Below the pieces are notes generated by a model that saw only the letters and a list, made by a program, of their open reading frames with translations, was not told the origin of the DNA and made no database searches. Positions 43,927 to 52,630 of a DNA stretch of 64,000 nucleotides are shown here, in pieces (positions within the stretch are counted from its first letter, which is position 1; every line of letters begins with the position of its first letter). Position numbers and translations under genes: made by a program. Location: contig CAKOWY010000008.1 of assembly GCA_934129895.1 (NCBI GenBank), forward strand, positions 1 to 64,000, read 5' to 3'. This DNA is from an uncultured Clostridia bacterium (GTDB lineage Bacteria > Bacillota > Clostridia > TANB77 > CAG-508).

Positions 43927-45558
43927 ATGATTACAAATTTACATATAAAAAATATAGGGATAATAGATAATTTAGAAATAGATTTTAATGATGGGATGAA
44001 TGTATTAACTGGAGAAACTGGTGCAGGAAAAACTCTTATAATAGATTCACTTGCAATAATAAGTGGAGAAAGATTCTCAAAAGAAATGATCAGAAAAGGA
44101 GAAAATCATTCTTATGTTGAAATATGCCTTTATGAACCAAATGACATAAACTCTGTTGATGGAAATATAATTGTAACAAGAGAAATATACAGTAATGGAA
44201 GAAACAATTGTAAAATAAATGGTAGATTAGTAACTGTATCTGAATTGAAAAAATTTATGAATAATTATATAGAGATACATGGACAAAATTCAAACCAACA
44301 ATTATTTGATAGTAGTACACATATAAAATATTTAGATAATTTTATTGGAGATAAGATTAACATATTAAAAAATAAATATTGTCAAAATTATATAAAATAT
44401 AATGAAATAAAGAGAGAACTTAGAAACAATTATGGGGATGAAAAAGAAAAGCAAAGAAAACTTGATTTACTAAAATATCAATTTGATGAAATAAAAAATG
44501 CAAATTTAAAAGTTGGTGAAGAAGAAAAATTAGAAGAAAAAAGAAAAATAATGTTAAATTCAGAAAAGATTGCAAAAAACTTAATGGAGGCAAATCAATT
44601 AGTTAATGATAATACAATAGATTCAATAGATAGAGCTTCTAGATTATTAGAAAAATTGGAAGAAATAGATTCCAAATATATTAAAACATCTGAAGAATTA
44701 AAAAATATATATTATAATCTTCAAGAAATTTCAAGAGATATAAATTATTATAGTGAAGAAATGGAATTTGACGAAAGTGAAAGAGAAAGTGTTGAAGAAA
44801 GATTAGATGAGATATATAATTTAAAGAGAAAATATGGAAACAATATACAAGAAATTTTGGAATATGCTTCAAATATAGAGATAGAAATTCAAAAGATTGA
44901 AAATGTAGAAGAATACAATAATCAATTAAAAAAAGAGCAACAAGTATTAGAAAAAGAATTAACAGATGTAGGAAGTCAAATAAGCCAAATAAGAAAAGAA
45001 TATGCAGAGATATTAAATACAAGAATAAACAAAGAATTAATTGAATTAGAAATGAAAAATGCCAAAATAAATGTAAATGTTGAATATAAAACTAACGAAT
45101 TTTTTGAAAATGGAAAAGATGAAGTTAAAATTTTAATAAGAACAAATGTAGGTGAAGATGAAAAAGATTTAACTAAAATTGCATCAGGAGGAGAATTATC
45201 AAGAATAATGTTAGCTATCAAAAAAGTTTTAGCAGAGGCAGATAATATTCCAGTATTAGTATTTGATGAAATTGATACAGGAATAAGCGGTAAAGCTGCA
45301 AAATCAGTAGCAGAAAAAATGAAAAGTATTTCAAAAAATCATCAGGTATTATGTATATCTCATTTAGCCCCAATAGCGGCAATGGCAGATTATAATTATT
45401 ACATAAGTAAAGAAATTGATAATAATAGAACATCAACAAAAATAAAAATGTTGAATGAAGACGAAGTCCTACGTGAAATTGCAAGAATATCTTCAGGAGA
45501 AGTAAATGATGTAACATTGCAATATGCAAATGAATTAAGAAACTCAAAAGTTTCATAA
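43927..45558 (+). CDS. recN: DNA repair protein RecN
   Basis: A 543-aa SMC-like ATPase of double-strand break repair. The Walker A loop GETGAGKTLIID is at about residues 28-39, a coiled-coil region fills about 155-370, and the C-terminal part has the ABC signature SGGELSRIMLA and Walker B PVLVFDEIDTGISG. The ATG at 43927 follows GGAGG; the 22 upstream codons in the open frame are not supported. Confidence 0.96.
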   Translation: MITNLHIKNIGIIDNLEIDFNDGMNVLTGETGAGKTLIIDSLAIISGERFSKEMIRKGENHSYVEICLYEPNDINSVDGNIIVTREIYSNGRNNCKINGRLVTVSELKKFMNNYIEIHGQNSNQQLFDSSTHIKYLDNFIGDKINILKNKYCQNYIKYNEIKRELRNNYGDEKEKQRKLDLLKYQFDEIKNANLKVGEEEKLEEKRKIMLNSEKIAKNLMEANQLVNDNTIDSIDRASRLLEKLEEIDSKYIKTSEELKNIYYNLQEISRDINYYSEEMEFDESERESVEERLDEIYNLKRKYGNNIQEILEYASNIEIEIQKIENVEEYNNQLKKEQQVLEKELTDVGSQISQIRKEYAEILNTRINKELIELEMKNAKINVNVEYKTNEFFENGKDEVKILIRTNVGEDEKDLTKIASGGELSRIMLAIKKVLAEADNIPVLVFDEIDTGISGKAAKSVAEKMKSISKNHQVLCISHLAPIAAMADYNYYISKEIDNNRTSTKIKMLNEDEVLREIARISSGEVNDVTLQYANELRNSKVS

Positions 45559-45592
45559 TAATATAATTTATAATGTAAAGAAGGAGAAAGAA

Positions 45593-46120
45593 ATGCCAGA
45601 AAGACCAGAAGTTATAAAAATGCGTGAAAATGCTCATAAAAGAGAATATGTACTTGAAAATGTGTCTAAAGAAGGAGGATTATTAGATTTTGCAGGAGAA
45701 GAGATGAAAGATGACAAAGAAATTGCGTTAGCAGCAATTCATAATAATCCAGAAGCATTAGAATATGTTAGTGATAGATTAAAAGGTGATAGAGAAGTAG
45801 TATATGAATCTGTAAGCAAAGTTGGATGGACATATTGTTATGCAAAGGAAAATCTTTTAGATGACAAAGAACTTTTAATTGCTGGATTAAAACAAACAGG
45901 ACAAATATTATATTATTCTAATGAAAAAATGAGAGATGATAAAGAAGTTGTTATGCTTGCAGTTATAAATAAGCCAATAATAATAAAATATGCAAGTGGA
46001 AGATTAAGAGAAGATAAAGAAATAGGAATAGCAGCAATGAAAACAAATAAAAATTGTTATGAGTTTTTAGGTCCAAATTTAAAGAAGGATGAAGATATAT
46101 TAACAATTTTAAATAGTTAG
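45593..46120 (+). CDS. DUF4116 repeat protein
   Basis: A 175-aa soluble protein built of short repeats of the form (L/F)....K.D.E....A......L.Y.S..L..D(K/R)E: examples at MKDDKEIALAAI, LKGDREVVYESV, LLDDKELLIAGL, MRDDKEVVMLAV and LREDKEIGIAAM. This is the DUF4116 pattern, helical repeats of unknown function. AAGGAG precedes the ATG. It lies between recN and rpsO. Confidence 0.75.
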   Translation: MPERPEVIKMRENAHKREYVLENVSKEGGLLDFAGEEMKDDKEIALAAIHNNPEALEYVSDRLKGDREVVYESVSKVGWTYCYAKENLLDDKELLIAGLKQTGQILYYSNEKMRDDKEVVMLAVINKPIIIKYASGRLREDKEIGIAAMKTNKNCYEFLGPNLKKDEDILTILNS

Positions 46121-46187
46121 AGAATAATTATTAAATTATAGTTAGTATTGGAAAAAAGATTTAATATAGAAAGTTTTGGCAAAGTAC

Positions 46188-46216
46188 TTGATTTTTATGT
46201 AAAAATATAGTACAAT
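46188..46216 (+). promoter_or_regulatory. Promoter of rpsO
   Basis: TTGATT (46188-46193), 17 bp, TACAAT (46211-46216). Confidence 0.6.
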
Positions 46217-46257
46217 ATCAATGTTAAAAATATTCCTATAGCCTAGTCTAATAAAAG

Positions 46258-46305
46258 ACACCTATTATTAGAACTCGGTATAAGGAGAAAAAAAGTAGGA
46301 GGTGT
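46258..46305 (+). promoter_or_regulatory. Anti-Shine-Dalgarno pairing in the rpsO leader
   Basis: ACACCT (46258-46263) is complementary to AGGTGT (46300-46305), which contains the ribosome site of rpsO. S15 autoregulates through leader structures in many bacteria; this one is inferred. Confidence 0.45.
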
Positions 46306-46310
46306 TATTT

Positions 46311-46574
46311 ATGACAGTAGAAAAGAAACAAGAAATCATCCAAAAATATAGAAGAGATGAAAAAGATACAGGTTCTTCAGAAGTTCAAATTGCTCTTTTA
46401 ACAGAAAGAATAAATGAATTAACAGAACACTTAAAAGTTCATAAAAAAGACAACCATTCAAGAAGAGGAATGTTAAAAATGGTTGGAAAAAGAAGAAATT
46501 TATTAAACTACTTAGCAGCAAAAGATGAAGAATCATACAAAGCATTAGTTGAAAAATTAGGACTAAGAAAATAG
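46311..46574 (+). CDS. rpsO: Ribosomal protein uS15
   Basis: An 87-aa protein, MTVEKKQEIIQKYRRDEKDTGSSEVQ at the start (split view: EKKQEIIQKY, DTGSSEVQIALLTERI), with HSRRGMLKMVGKRRNLLNYL. The ATG at 46311 follows GGAGG; a GTG three codons earlier overlaps that site. It is followed by pnp, the common order. Confidence 0.97.
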   Translation: MTVEKKQEIIQKYRRDEKDTGSSEVQIALLTERINELTEHLKVHKKDNHSRRGMLKMVGKRRNLLNYLAAKDEESYKALVEKLGLRK

Positions 46575-46586
46575 TTTAAGAGTTGT

Positions 46587-46621
46587 AAGAGGCGTGTGCA
46601 ACAAATGCTAACGTCTCTTTA
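46587..46621 (+). terminator. Terminator between rpsO and pnp
   Basis: AAGAGGCGT pairs with ACGTCTCTT (one G-U), followed by T-rich sequence. Confidence 0.75.
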
Positions 46622-46639
46622 ATTGTATTATGGCATAAA

Positions 46640-46667
46640 TTGTATTTAGAAAAGTAGCTTGTATAAT
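46640..46667 (+). promoter_or_regulatory. Promoter of pnp
   Basis: TTGTAT (46640-46645), 16 bp, TATAAT (46662-46667). A short inverted repeat ATTCTA...TAGAAT lies just downstream. Confidence 0.5.
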
Positions 46668-46754
46668 GTATTCTATGTATAGAATATATTATAGAGGTTA
46701 CAATCTAATACAAATTGCCGAAAAATAGGTGTAATATAGATAAGGAGTGAAGAT

Positions 46755-48914
46755 ATGTTTAAAAGTTATGAAACAGAACTAGCAGGTAGAAAACTTGTAA
46801 TAGAAACAGGAAAATTAGCAGGATTAGCAAATGGAAATGTTGTAGTAAAATATGGAGATACAGTTGTAATGGTAAATGTTACAGCTTCAAAAGAACCAAA
46901 AGAAGGAATAGACTTTTTCCCATTATCAGTAGATTTTGAAGAAAAAATGTATTCAGTTGGAAAAATACCAGGATCTTATACAAAAAGAGAAGGAAAACCA
47001 AGTGATAAAGCAATATTAGTATCAAGAGCGATAGATAGACCATTAAGACCACTATTTCCAAAAGATTTCAGAAACGATGTAGTAGTTGTTGCAACAGTAT
47101 TAAGCGTTGAACAAGATAATTCACCAGAAGTAGCAGCAATGATTGGTGCATCTGCAGCATTATCAATATCTGATATACCATTTGGAGGACCAACAGCAGC
47201 AGTAAATGTTGGATTAGTAAATGGAGAAATAGTAATAAATCCAACAGAAGAACAAAGAAAAATAAGTGATTTAAATTTAACAGTTGCAGGAACAGCTGAA
47301 AAAGTAGCAATGATTGAAGCTGGAGCAAATGAAGTACCTGATGATGTAATGTTAGAAGCAATTAAAAAAGGACATGAAGAAATCAAGAAAATATGTCAAT
47401 TTATTCAAAAAATGAAAGATGAAATAGGAAAGCCAAAATTTGCATACAAATCATTTGCAGTAGATCATGATTTATATGAAGAATTAGAAAAAGATTATAC
47501 AGAAAAAATGAAAATAGCTGTACAAGAAATAGACAAAGACACAAGAGACAATAATGTTGCAGTATTAACAGAAGAAATTGAAAATGCTCTTGCAGAAAAA
47601 TTAGGAGAAGAGGAATTTGAAAACAGAAAACAAGAAATTGGAGAAGCTGTTTATAAATTAGAGAAAAAATGTGTAAGAGATATGATATTCTATGAACATA
47701 AAAGAGTTGATGGAAGAGCAATTGACGAAATAAGACCATTATCATGTGAAGTTGGATTATTACCACGTACACATGGAAGCGCTTTATTTACAAGAGGACA
47801 AACTCAAGTAATGTCAATAGTAACACTTGGAATGAAGAGTGAAGAGCAAGAATTAGATGGAATAGATACAGAAACAGCCAAAAGATATATGCATCAATAT
47901 AACTTCCCAGGATATAGTGTTGGTGAAGCTAAAACATCAAGAGGACCTGGAAGAAGAGAAATCGGACATGGTGCATTAGCAGAAAAAGCATTAGTTCCAG
48001 TATTACCATCTGTAGAAGAATTCCCTTATGCTATAAGAGTTGTATCAGAAGTATTATCTTCAAATGGTTCAACATCACAAGCAAGTATATGTGGAAGTAC
48101 ATTAGCATTAATGGATGCTGGTGTTCCAATTAAGAGACCAGTTGCTGGTATTTCAACAGGACTTGTAACAAATCCAGAAAATCCAGATGATTATGTAATG
48201 TTAACAGATATTCAAGGATTAGAAGATTTTTTCGGAGATATGGATTTCAAAGTTGGTGGAACAGAAAAAGGTATTACAGCAATACAAGTAGATATTAAAG
48301 TAGATGGATTATCATATAAAATAATAGAAGAAGCATTTGCAAGAACAAGAAAAGCAAGACAACATATATTAGATGATATAATGAAACCAGTTATTTCAGA
48401 ACCAAGAGAAGAAATATCAAAATATGCACCACATATAATTACAACACAAATTAAAGTTGAAAAAATCAAAGATGTAATTGGAAAAGGTGGAGAAACAATC
48501 AATAAAATAATTGATGAAACAGGTGTAAAAATAGACATAGAAGAAGATGGACAAGTATTTATTTATTCAACAGATGCTGAAATGGGAGAAAAAGCATTAG
48601 ATATAATAGAAAATATAGCTAGAGTAATCGAAGTTGGAGAAATATATTATGGAACAGTAACAAGAACTACATCATTTGGAGCATTTGTTGATATTGGTGG
48701 AGGAAAAGAAGGATTAGTTCATATATCAAAAATATCTAAAGAACATGTAAAAAATGTTACAGATTACGTAAAAGTTGGAGATAAAGTACCTGTAAAAGTT
48801 ATTGAAATAGATGAACAAGGTAGAATAAATTTAACAATGAAAGACTTAAATGAAGAAAAAGAAGAAGAAACTGAAAAAGATAATGATACAGAAAAAGAAT
48901 CAGTAGAAGAATAA
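46755..48914 (+). CDS. pnp: Polynucleotide phosphorylase
   Basis: A 719-aa 3'-5' exoribonuclease using phosphate. Two RNase PH-like domains (first from about residue 10, second from about 315 with VDGRAIDEIRPLSCEVGLLPRTHGSALFTRG, read in parts), a KH domain (VIGKGGETINKIIDETG, about 575-592) and an S1 domain (YGTVTRTTSFGAFVDI, about 630-645) are present, with an acidic C-terminal tail. AAGGAG precedes the ATG. Confidence 0.98.
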   Translation: MFKSYETELAGRKLVIETGKLAGLANGNVVVKYGDTVVMVNVTASKEPKEGIDFFPLSVDFEEKMYSVGKIPGSYTKREGKPSDKAILVSRAIDRPLRPLFPKDFRNDVVVVATVLSVEQDNSPEVAAMIGASAALSISDIPFGGPTAAVNVGLVNGEIVINPTEEQRKISDLNLTVAGTAEKVAMIEAGANEVPDDVMLEAIKKGHEEIKKICQFIQKMKDEIGKPKFAYKSFAVDHDLYEELEKDYTEKMKIAVQEIDKDTRDNNVAVLTEEIENALAEKLGEEEFENRKQEIGEAVYKLEKKCVRDMIFYEHKRVDGRAIDEIRPLSCEVGLLPRTHGSALFTRGQTQVMSIVTLGMKSEEQELDGIDTETAKRYMHQYNFPGYSVGEAKTSRGPGRREIGHGALAEKALVPVLPSVEEFPYAIRVVSEVLSSNGSTSQASICGSTLALMDAGVPIKRPVAGISTGLVTNPENPDDYVMLTDIQGLEDFFGDMDFKVGGTEKGITAIQVDIKVDGLSYKIIEEAFARTRKARQHILDDIMKPVISEPREEISKYAPHIITTQIKVEKIKDVIGKGGETINKIIDETGVKIDIEEDGQVFIYSTDAEMGEKALDIIENIARVIEVGEIYYGTVTRTTSFGAFVDIGGGKEGLVHISKISKEHVKNVTDYVKVGDKVPVKVIEIDEQGRINLTMKDLNEEKEEETEKDNDTEKESVEE

Positions 48915-48915
48915 A

Positions 48916-48955
48916 AAAATAGTTCTAGTACGTTTTGTACTAGAATTATTTTTTT
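48916..48955. terminator. Bidirectional terminator pnp/dapA
   Basis: A 14-bp stem AATAGTTCTAGTAC / GTACTAGAATTATT with T and A runs. It overlaps the end of the dapA gene. Confidence 0.88.
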
Positions 48956-49825
48956 GTATAAAGTAAATTTTTTAATTTTAAACGCAGTTCTTCACTACAT
49001 GGAACAAGAGGTAGACGTGGAACACCAAAATCGAATCCGATAAGATTTAGAGCTTCTTTTACTGAAATTGGATTAGTTTCTTCAAAAAGAGAATTAATTA
49101 ATTCTAATGAATCTAATTGATAATTAGAAGCTTCAGAAATCTTATTATTAAAGAAAGAATTTGTAATATTAAGAACAGATTCAGGTTTTACATTAGAAAG
49201 AACAGAAATAACTCCTTTACATCCAATTGACAAAAGAGGAAGAATTTGGTCATCATTACCAGAATATATATGTAAATTGTCACCACATAATTTTAAAATA
49301 TTTAAAACTTGAGATATATTTCCACTAGCTTCTTTTATTCCAATAATATTGTCAATTTTAGATAATTCAAAACATGTTTGTGGTAAAATATTCATACCAG
49401 TTCTGCTAGGAACATTGTATAAAATTAAAGGTATAGAAACAGAATTTGCAATAGCCTTAAAATGCTGAATTAATCCGATTTTGAGTAGTTTTGTTATAAT
49501 AAGGTGTAACTACTAATAGACCATCAGCTCCTAAACTTTCGGCAAGTTTTGATGTTTCAATAGATTGGTATGTATTATTTGAACCAGTTCCAACAATAAC
49601 AGGGACTTTTCCATTTGAAACTGAAATAGCACATTCTATTGTTTTAGTTTTTTCTGCAAGAGACATAGTACTGGCTTCTCCTGTGGTGCCACATACAACT
49701 AAAGCATTTATTCCAGATTCAATTTGAAAATTTATGAATTTTTCAAATTCTTTTATATTTAAACCTTTTTCATTAAAAGGAGTAGCCAAAGCAGTTGCAA
49801 CACCTTTAAATAAGATTTTTTTCAT
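48946..49825 (-). CDS. dapA: Dihydrodipicolinate synthase, needs +1 shift at CGG 49477
   Basis: Condenses pyruvate with aspartate semialdehyde in lysine, diaminopimelate and spore dipicolinate synthesis. With one base skipped the product is 292 aa, the normal length. Features: GTTGEASTMS (about residues 46-55), TPYYNKTTQ (Tyr about 111), then after the shift NGLIQHFKAIA, ILYNVPSRTGMNI (Tyr), and the Schiff-base Lys in IIGIKEASG. The zero frame reads CAA AAT CGG (49477-49475) and stops five codons later; skipping the C restores everything. The start overlaps the asd stop as ATGA, so it is translationally coupled. The gene is likely essential for wall and spore synthesis, which argues against a simple null allele. 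Confidence 0.9.
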
Positions 49826-50829
49826 AAAATAGAATTCCTTTCAATTAATTTTTCCATAATTTGAATTGCGTTTGTAGCAGCACCTTTTCTTAAATTGTCA
49901 GCAACAATCCATAAATTAATAGAATTTTTTTGACTATAGTCTTTTCTTATTCTTCCAACAAATACATTATCACAGCCATTAGCAATTGAATTAATAGGAT
50001 AGATATTATTTAGTGGGTCGTCTAAAATTTGAATTCCTGAAGAATTGGTTAAGACATCATAAATTTCGTTTATTGAAAAATCATTTTCAAATTCTATATT
50101 TATACTTTCACCATGACAATTAGATACTGGAACACGGACGCAGGTAGACGTAACAGATAAATCTGGGTGATTTAAAATTTTTCTAGTTTCATTAATCATT
50201 TTCATTTCTTCATTTGTATAATTATTTAAAAGAAAAACATCAATTTGTGGTAAACAATTATCATATATAGGGTGTGAAAATTTTAATAAAGGAATTGTTT
50301 TGTGATTTTGACCATTTTCTAAATCTTGTAATCCAAGTTTTCCAGCTCCTGAAACAGCTTGATAAGTTGAATAAATAATTCTCTTTATTTTGAATTTATC
50401 GTCTAAAGGCTTTAGAACTACAACAGCTTGAATTGTTGAACAGTTAGGATTGGCAATTATTTTATCGTTTATATGAATACTGTTAAAATTAACTTCAGGG
50501 ACAATTAAAGGTATATTAGGATCCATTCTAAAAGCATTACTATTATCAATTACAATACATCCTTTAGAAGCAGCAATTGGAGCAAAATGTTTAGATACTT
50601 CAGTTCCAGCAGAAAAAATGGCAAAATCAAATTTTTCATCAAAAGAATTTTCAGTAAGTTCATTAACTATATAATCTTTATTCATAAAATGTAATTTTGT
50701 ATTAGCAGATTTTGTGGAAGAAAAAAGAGTATAGTCCATATTTGATATCTTTTTTTCTTCAAATACTTTTAAAGCAGTTCTTCCTACTAATCCAGTAGCA
50801 CCAACAAGTGCAATTTTATAATTTTTCAT
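49822..50829 (-). CDS. asd: Aspartate-semialdehyde dehydrogenase
   Basis: Reduces aspartyl phosphate to aspartate semialdehyde, the substrate of DapA. The 335-aa protein has the NADP loop GATGLVGRTAL (residues 9-19), the catalytic cysteine in NPNCSTIQ (about 130), a QAVSGAGKLG loop and HGESI near the substrate site. It overlaps dapA by 4 bp. Confidence 0.96.
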   Translation of the reverse strand: MKNYKIALVGATGLVGRTALKVFEEKKISNMDYTLFSSTKSANTKLHFMNKDYIVNELTENSFDEKFDFAIFSAGTEVSKHFAPIAASKGCIVIDNSNAFRMDPNIPLIVPEVNFNSIHINDKIIANPNCSTIQAVVVLKPLDDKFKIKRIIYSTYQAVSGAGKLGLQDLENGQNHKTIPLLKFSHPIYDNCLPQIDVFLLNNYTNEEMKMINETRKILNHPDLSVTSTCVRVPVSNCHGESINIEFENDFSINEIYDVLTNSSGIQILDDPLNNIYPINSIANGCDNVFVGRIRKDYSQKNSINLWIVADNLRKGAATNAIQIMEKLIERNSIL

Positions 50830-50899
50830 AAAATAAAATCCTTTCTAAGTTATAAGAAAATATATTCAATAACAATAAAAAAATTACTTAAAAATTAAT

Positions 50900-50928
50900 T
50901 TGACAAATTATATTTTAGATGCTATAAA
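50900..50928 (+). promoter_or_regulatory. Promoter of a small unknown gene
   Basis: TTGACA (50900-50905), 17 bp, TATAAA (50923-50928). No good ribosome site precedes an upstream start at 50900, which lies in the -35 box. Confidence 0.75.
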
Positions 50929-50983
50929 TAATATATTAATTTTTGGTATAGTAACATTGTTTAACATGAATGGAGGCTTTTAT

Positions 50984-51166
50984 ATGCAATTGAAAATTTA
51001 TGGATATGAAAGAGTATTTCGGAAAGATCCAGAATACAGAAAAGTCACAGGAATGGATTCAAAAGATGTAAAAACTTTAATAAGAGATCAGCATGGAGCT
51101 GTCTTATATGTTCCAGATACAGCACGTTGGTTTGTAAGTGAGAAAGAAGATGTTAAAGAAAAATAA
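50984..51166 (+). CDS. Small unknown 60-aa protein
   Basis: The ATG at 50984 follows GGAGG at good spacing. The protein begins MQLKIYGYERVF, is charged and has no membrane segment; I do not recognise it. Codon 13 is CGG (51020-51022), one of only two zero-frame CGG codons here that do not coincide with a frameshift. It has its own consensus promoter and a strong terminator, so it is likely a real monocistronic gene. Confidence 0.6.
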   Translation: MQLKIYGYERVFRKDPEYRKVTGMDSKDVKTLIRDQHGAVLYVPDTARWFVSEKEDVKEK

Positions 51167-51196
51167 ATGATGTTAAAGTTGAGGAAATATTTCCTC

Positions 51197-51249
51197 AAAA
51201 AAGAGCGTAAATATATGCCTAAATTTGGGTAATTTTTGCGTTCTTTTTT
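51197..51249. terminator. Terminator of the small gene
   Basis: AAAAAAGAGCGTAAA pairs with TTTTTGCGTTCTTTTTT around a loop holding CCTAAATTTGGG. A separate palindrome TGAGGAAATATTTCCTCA precedes it. Confidence 0.85.
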
Positions 51250-51348
51250 ATATCATTTAACTTAAAATAATTGCCTTGACGAACAAGCCAGAAAATGGTA
51301 AAATAAAACACGAAGTAAAAAATAAAACTTTTAGAAAGAAGGTTAAAT

Positions 51349-52119
51349 ATGAAAATATTAGCAGTAGGAGATATAGTTGGTGAAGCTGGTGTAAGAAAAC
51401 TAAAAGAAGAATTACCAAAAATAAAAAAAGAATATAATATTGATTTTGTTATAACAAATGGAGAAAATTCTGCAGGTGGAATGGGAATAAATGAAAGAAA
51501 TTTCAATGATATGTTAGAAGCTGGAACAAATGTAGTAACAATGGGAAATCATACATGGGGAAAGAAAGATATATTTAAATTTATAGATCATCCACAATTA
51601 TTAAGACCAGCTAATTATCCAAAAGGAGTAGTTGGAAAAGGATTAGGAATATATGAATGTAAAGGAAAAAAGATTGCTGTAATGAATTTTATGGGAAGAG
51701 TTGATATAAACATATTAACAGAAAATCCATTTATAATGGCAAGAGATATGATAAATGAAATAAAAGATAATGTAGATATGATAATTATAGATTTCCATGC
51801 AGAAGCAACAGCAGAAAAAATAGCTATGGCAAGATATTTAGATGGAAAAATTACAGCAATATTTGGAACACATACACATGTACAAACAGCAGATGAACAA
51901 ATCCTTCCAAATGGAACAGCATATATAACAGATATAGGAATGACTGGACCAAAAAATTCTGTAATAGGTATGGATGCTCAAGCGTCAATAAAAAGATTTG
52001 AAACAACATTACCAGAAAAATATAAATTAGCAGAAGGAGAATGTATGTTAAATTCTGTAATTTTTGAGATAGATGATGAAACAAATAAAGCTGTTGGAAT
52101 AACAAGAATTCGAATGTAA
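51349..52119 (+). CDS. ymdB: YmdB-family metallophosphoesterase
   Basis: A 256-aa member of the family that hydrolyses cyclic mononucleotides in Bacillus. Metal motifs: AVGDIVGEAG (Asp about residue 8), TNGENSAGG (Asn/Glu about 38), MGNHTWGKK (about 66-74), DFHAEATAEK (about 147) and FGTHTHVQTAD (about 170-180). In many Firmicutes ymdB and spoVS are neighbours, as here. Confidence 0.94.
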   Translation: MKILAVGDIVGEAGVRKLKEELPKIKKEYNIDFVITNGENSAGGMGINERNFNDMLEAGTNVVTMGNHTWGKKDIFKFIDHPQLLRPANYPKGVVGKGLGIYECKGKKIAVMNFMGRVDINILTENPFIMARDMINEIKDNVDMIIIDFHAEATAEKIAMARYLDGKITAIFGTHTHVQTADEQILPNGTAYITDIGMTGPKNSVIGMDAQASIKRFETTLPEKYKLAEGECMLNSVIFEIDDETNKAVGITRIRM

Positions 52120-52249
52120 TAAATGTGTCGAATATTGCGATGAAAACCTAAAAAATATATAGTAAACAACTAGACAAAACCTCCTAAATAATGTAAAATA
52201 CAAAATATAAAAGTTGCAACAAAAAATAATAATAGGAGGCAAAAGAAAA

Positions 52250-52513
52250 ATGGAAATTTTAAAAATTTCATCAAAATCTAATCCAAATTCAGTAGCAGGA
52301 GCTATTGCAGGATTAGTTAAAGAATCAAATAAGGCAGAAATGCAAGCAATTGGAGCTGGAGCTCTAAACCAAGCAGTAAAGGCAGTAGCTATAGCAAGAG
52401 GATTTGTAGCACCATCAGGAGTTGATTTAGTTTGTATACCAGCTTTTGCTGAAGTCGAAGTTGAGGGAGAAGACAGAACAGGGATAAAATTGATTGTCGA
52501 ATCAAGAAAATAA
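52250..52513 (+). CDS. spoVS: Stage V sporulation protein S
   Basis: An 87-aa Alba-like nucleic-acid-binding protein needed for late sporulation. It starts MEILKISSKSNPNSVAGAIAG and is near-identical to the family throughout (GAGALNQAVKAVAIARGF). The ATG at 52250 follows AGGAGG; the longer open frame is not used. Confidence 0.97.
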   Translation: MEILKISSKSNPNSVAGAIAGLVKESNKAEMQAIGAGALNQAVKAVAIARGFVAPSGVDLVCIPAFAEVEVEGEDRTGIKLIVESRK

Positions 52514-52630
52514 AATATAATGGGGGCAAATATAATATTTGTCCTCTTTTTTTGGCAAGAATAAAATTTGAAAAAATACTTGAAAAAACAGACCTATTAA
52601 TGTTATTATAACATGGTAAGAGGTGGAAAA

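Noticed and set aside
52181..52238. CCTCCTA upstream of spoVS complementary to its TAGGAGG
   Set aside because: A likely promoter (TAGACA-17-TAAAAT, 52171-52199) would start transcription downstream of the first arm, so both arms would not be in one RNA.
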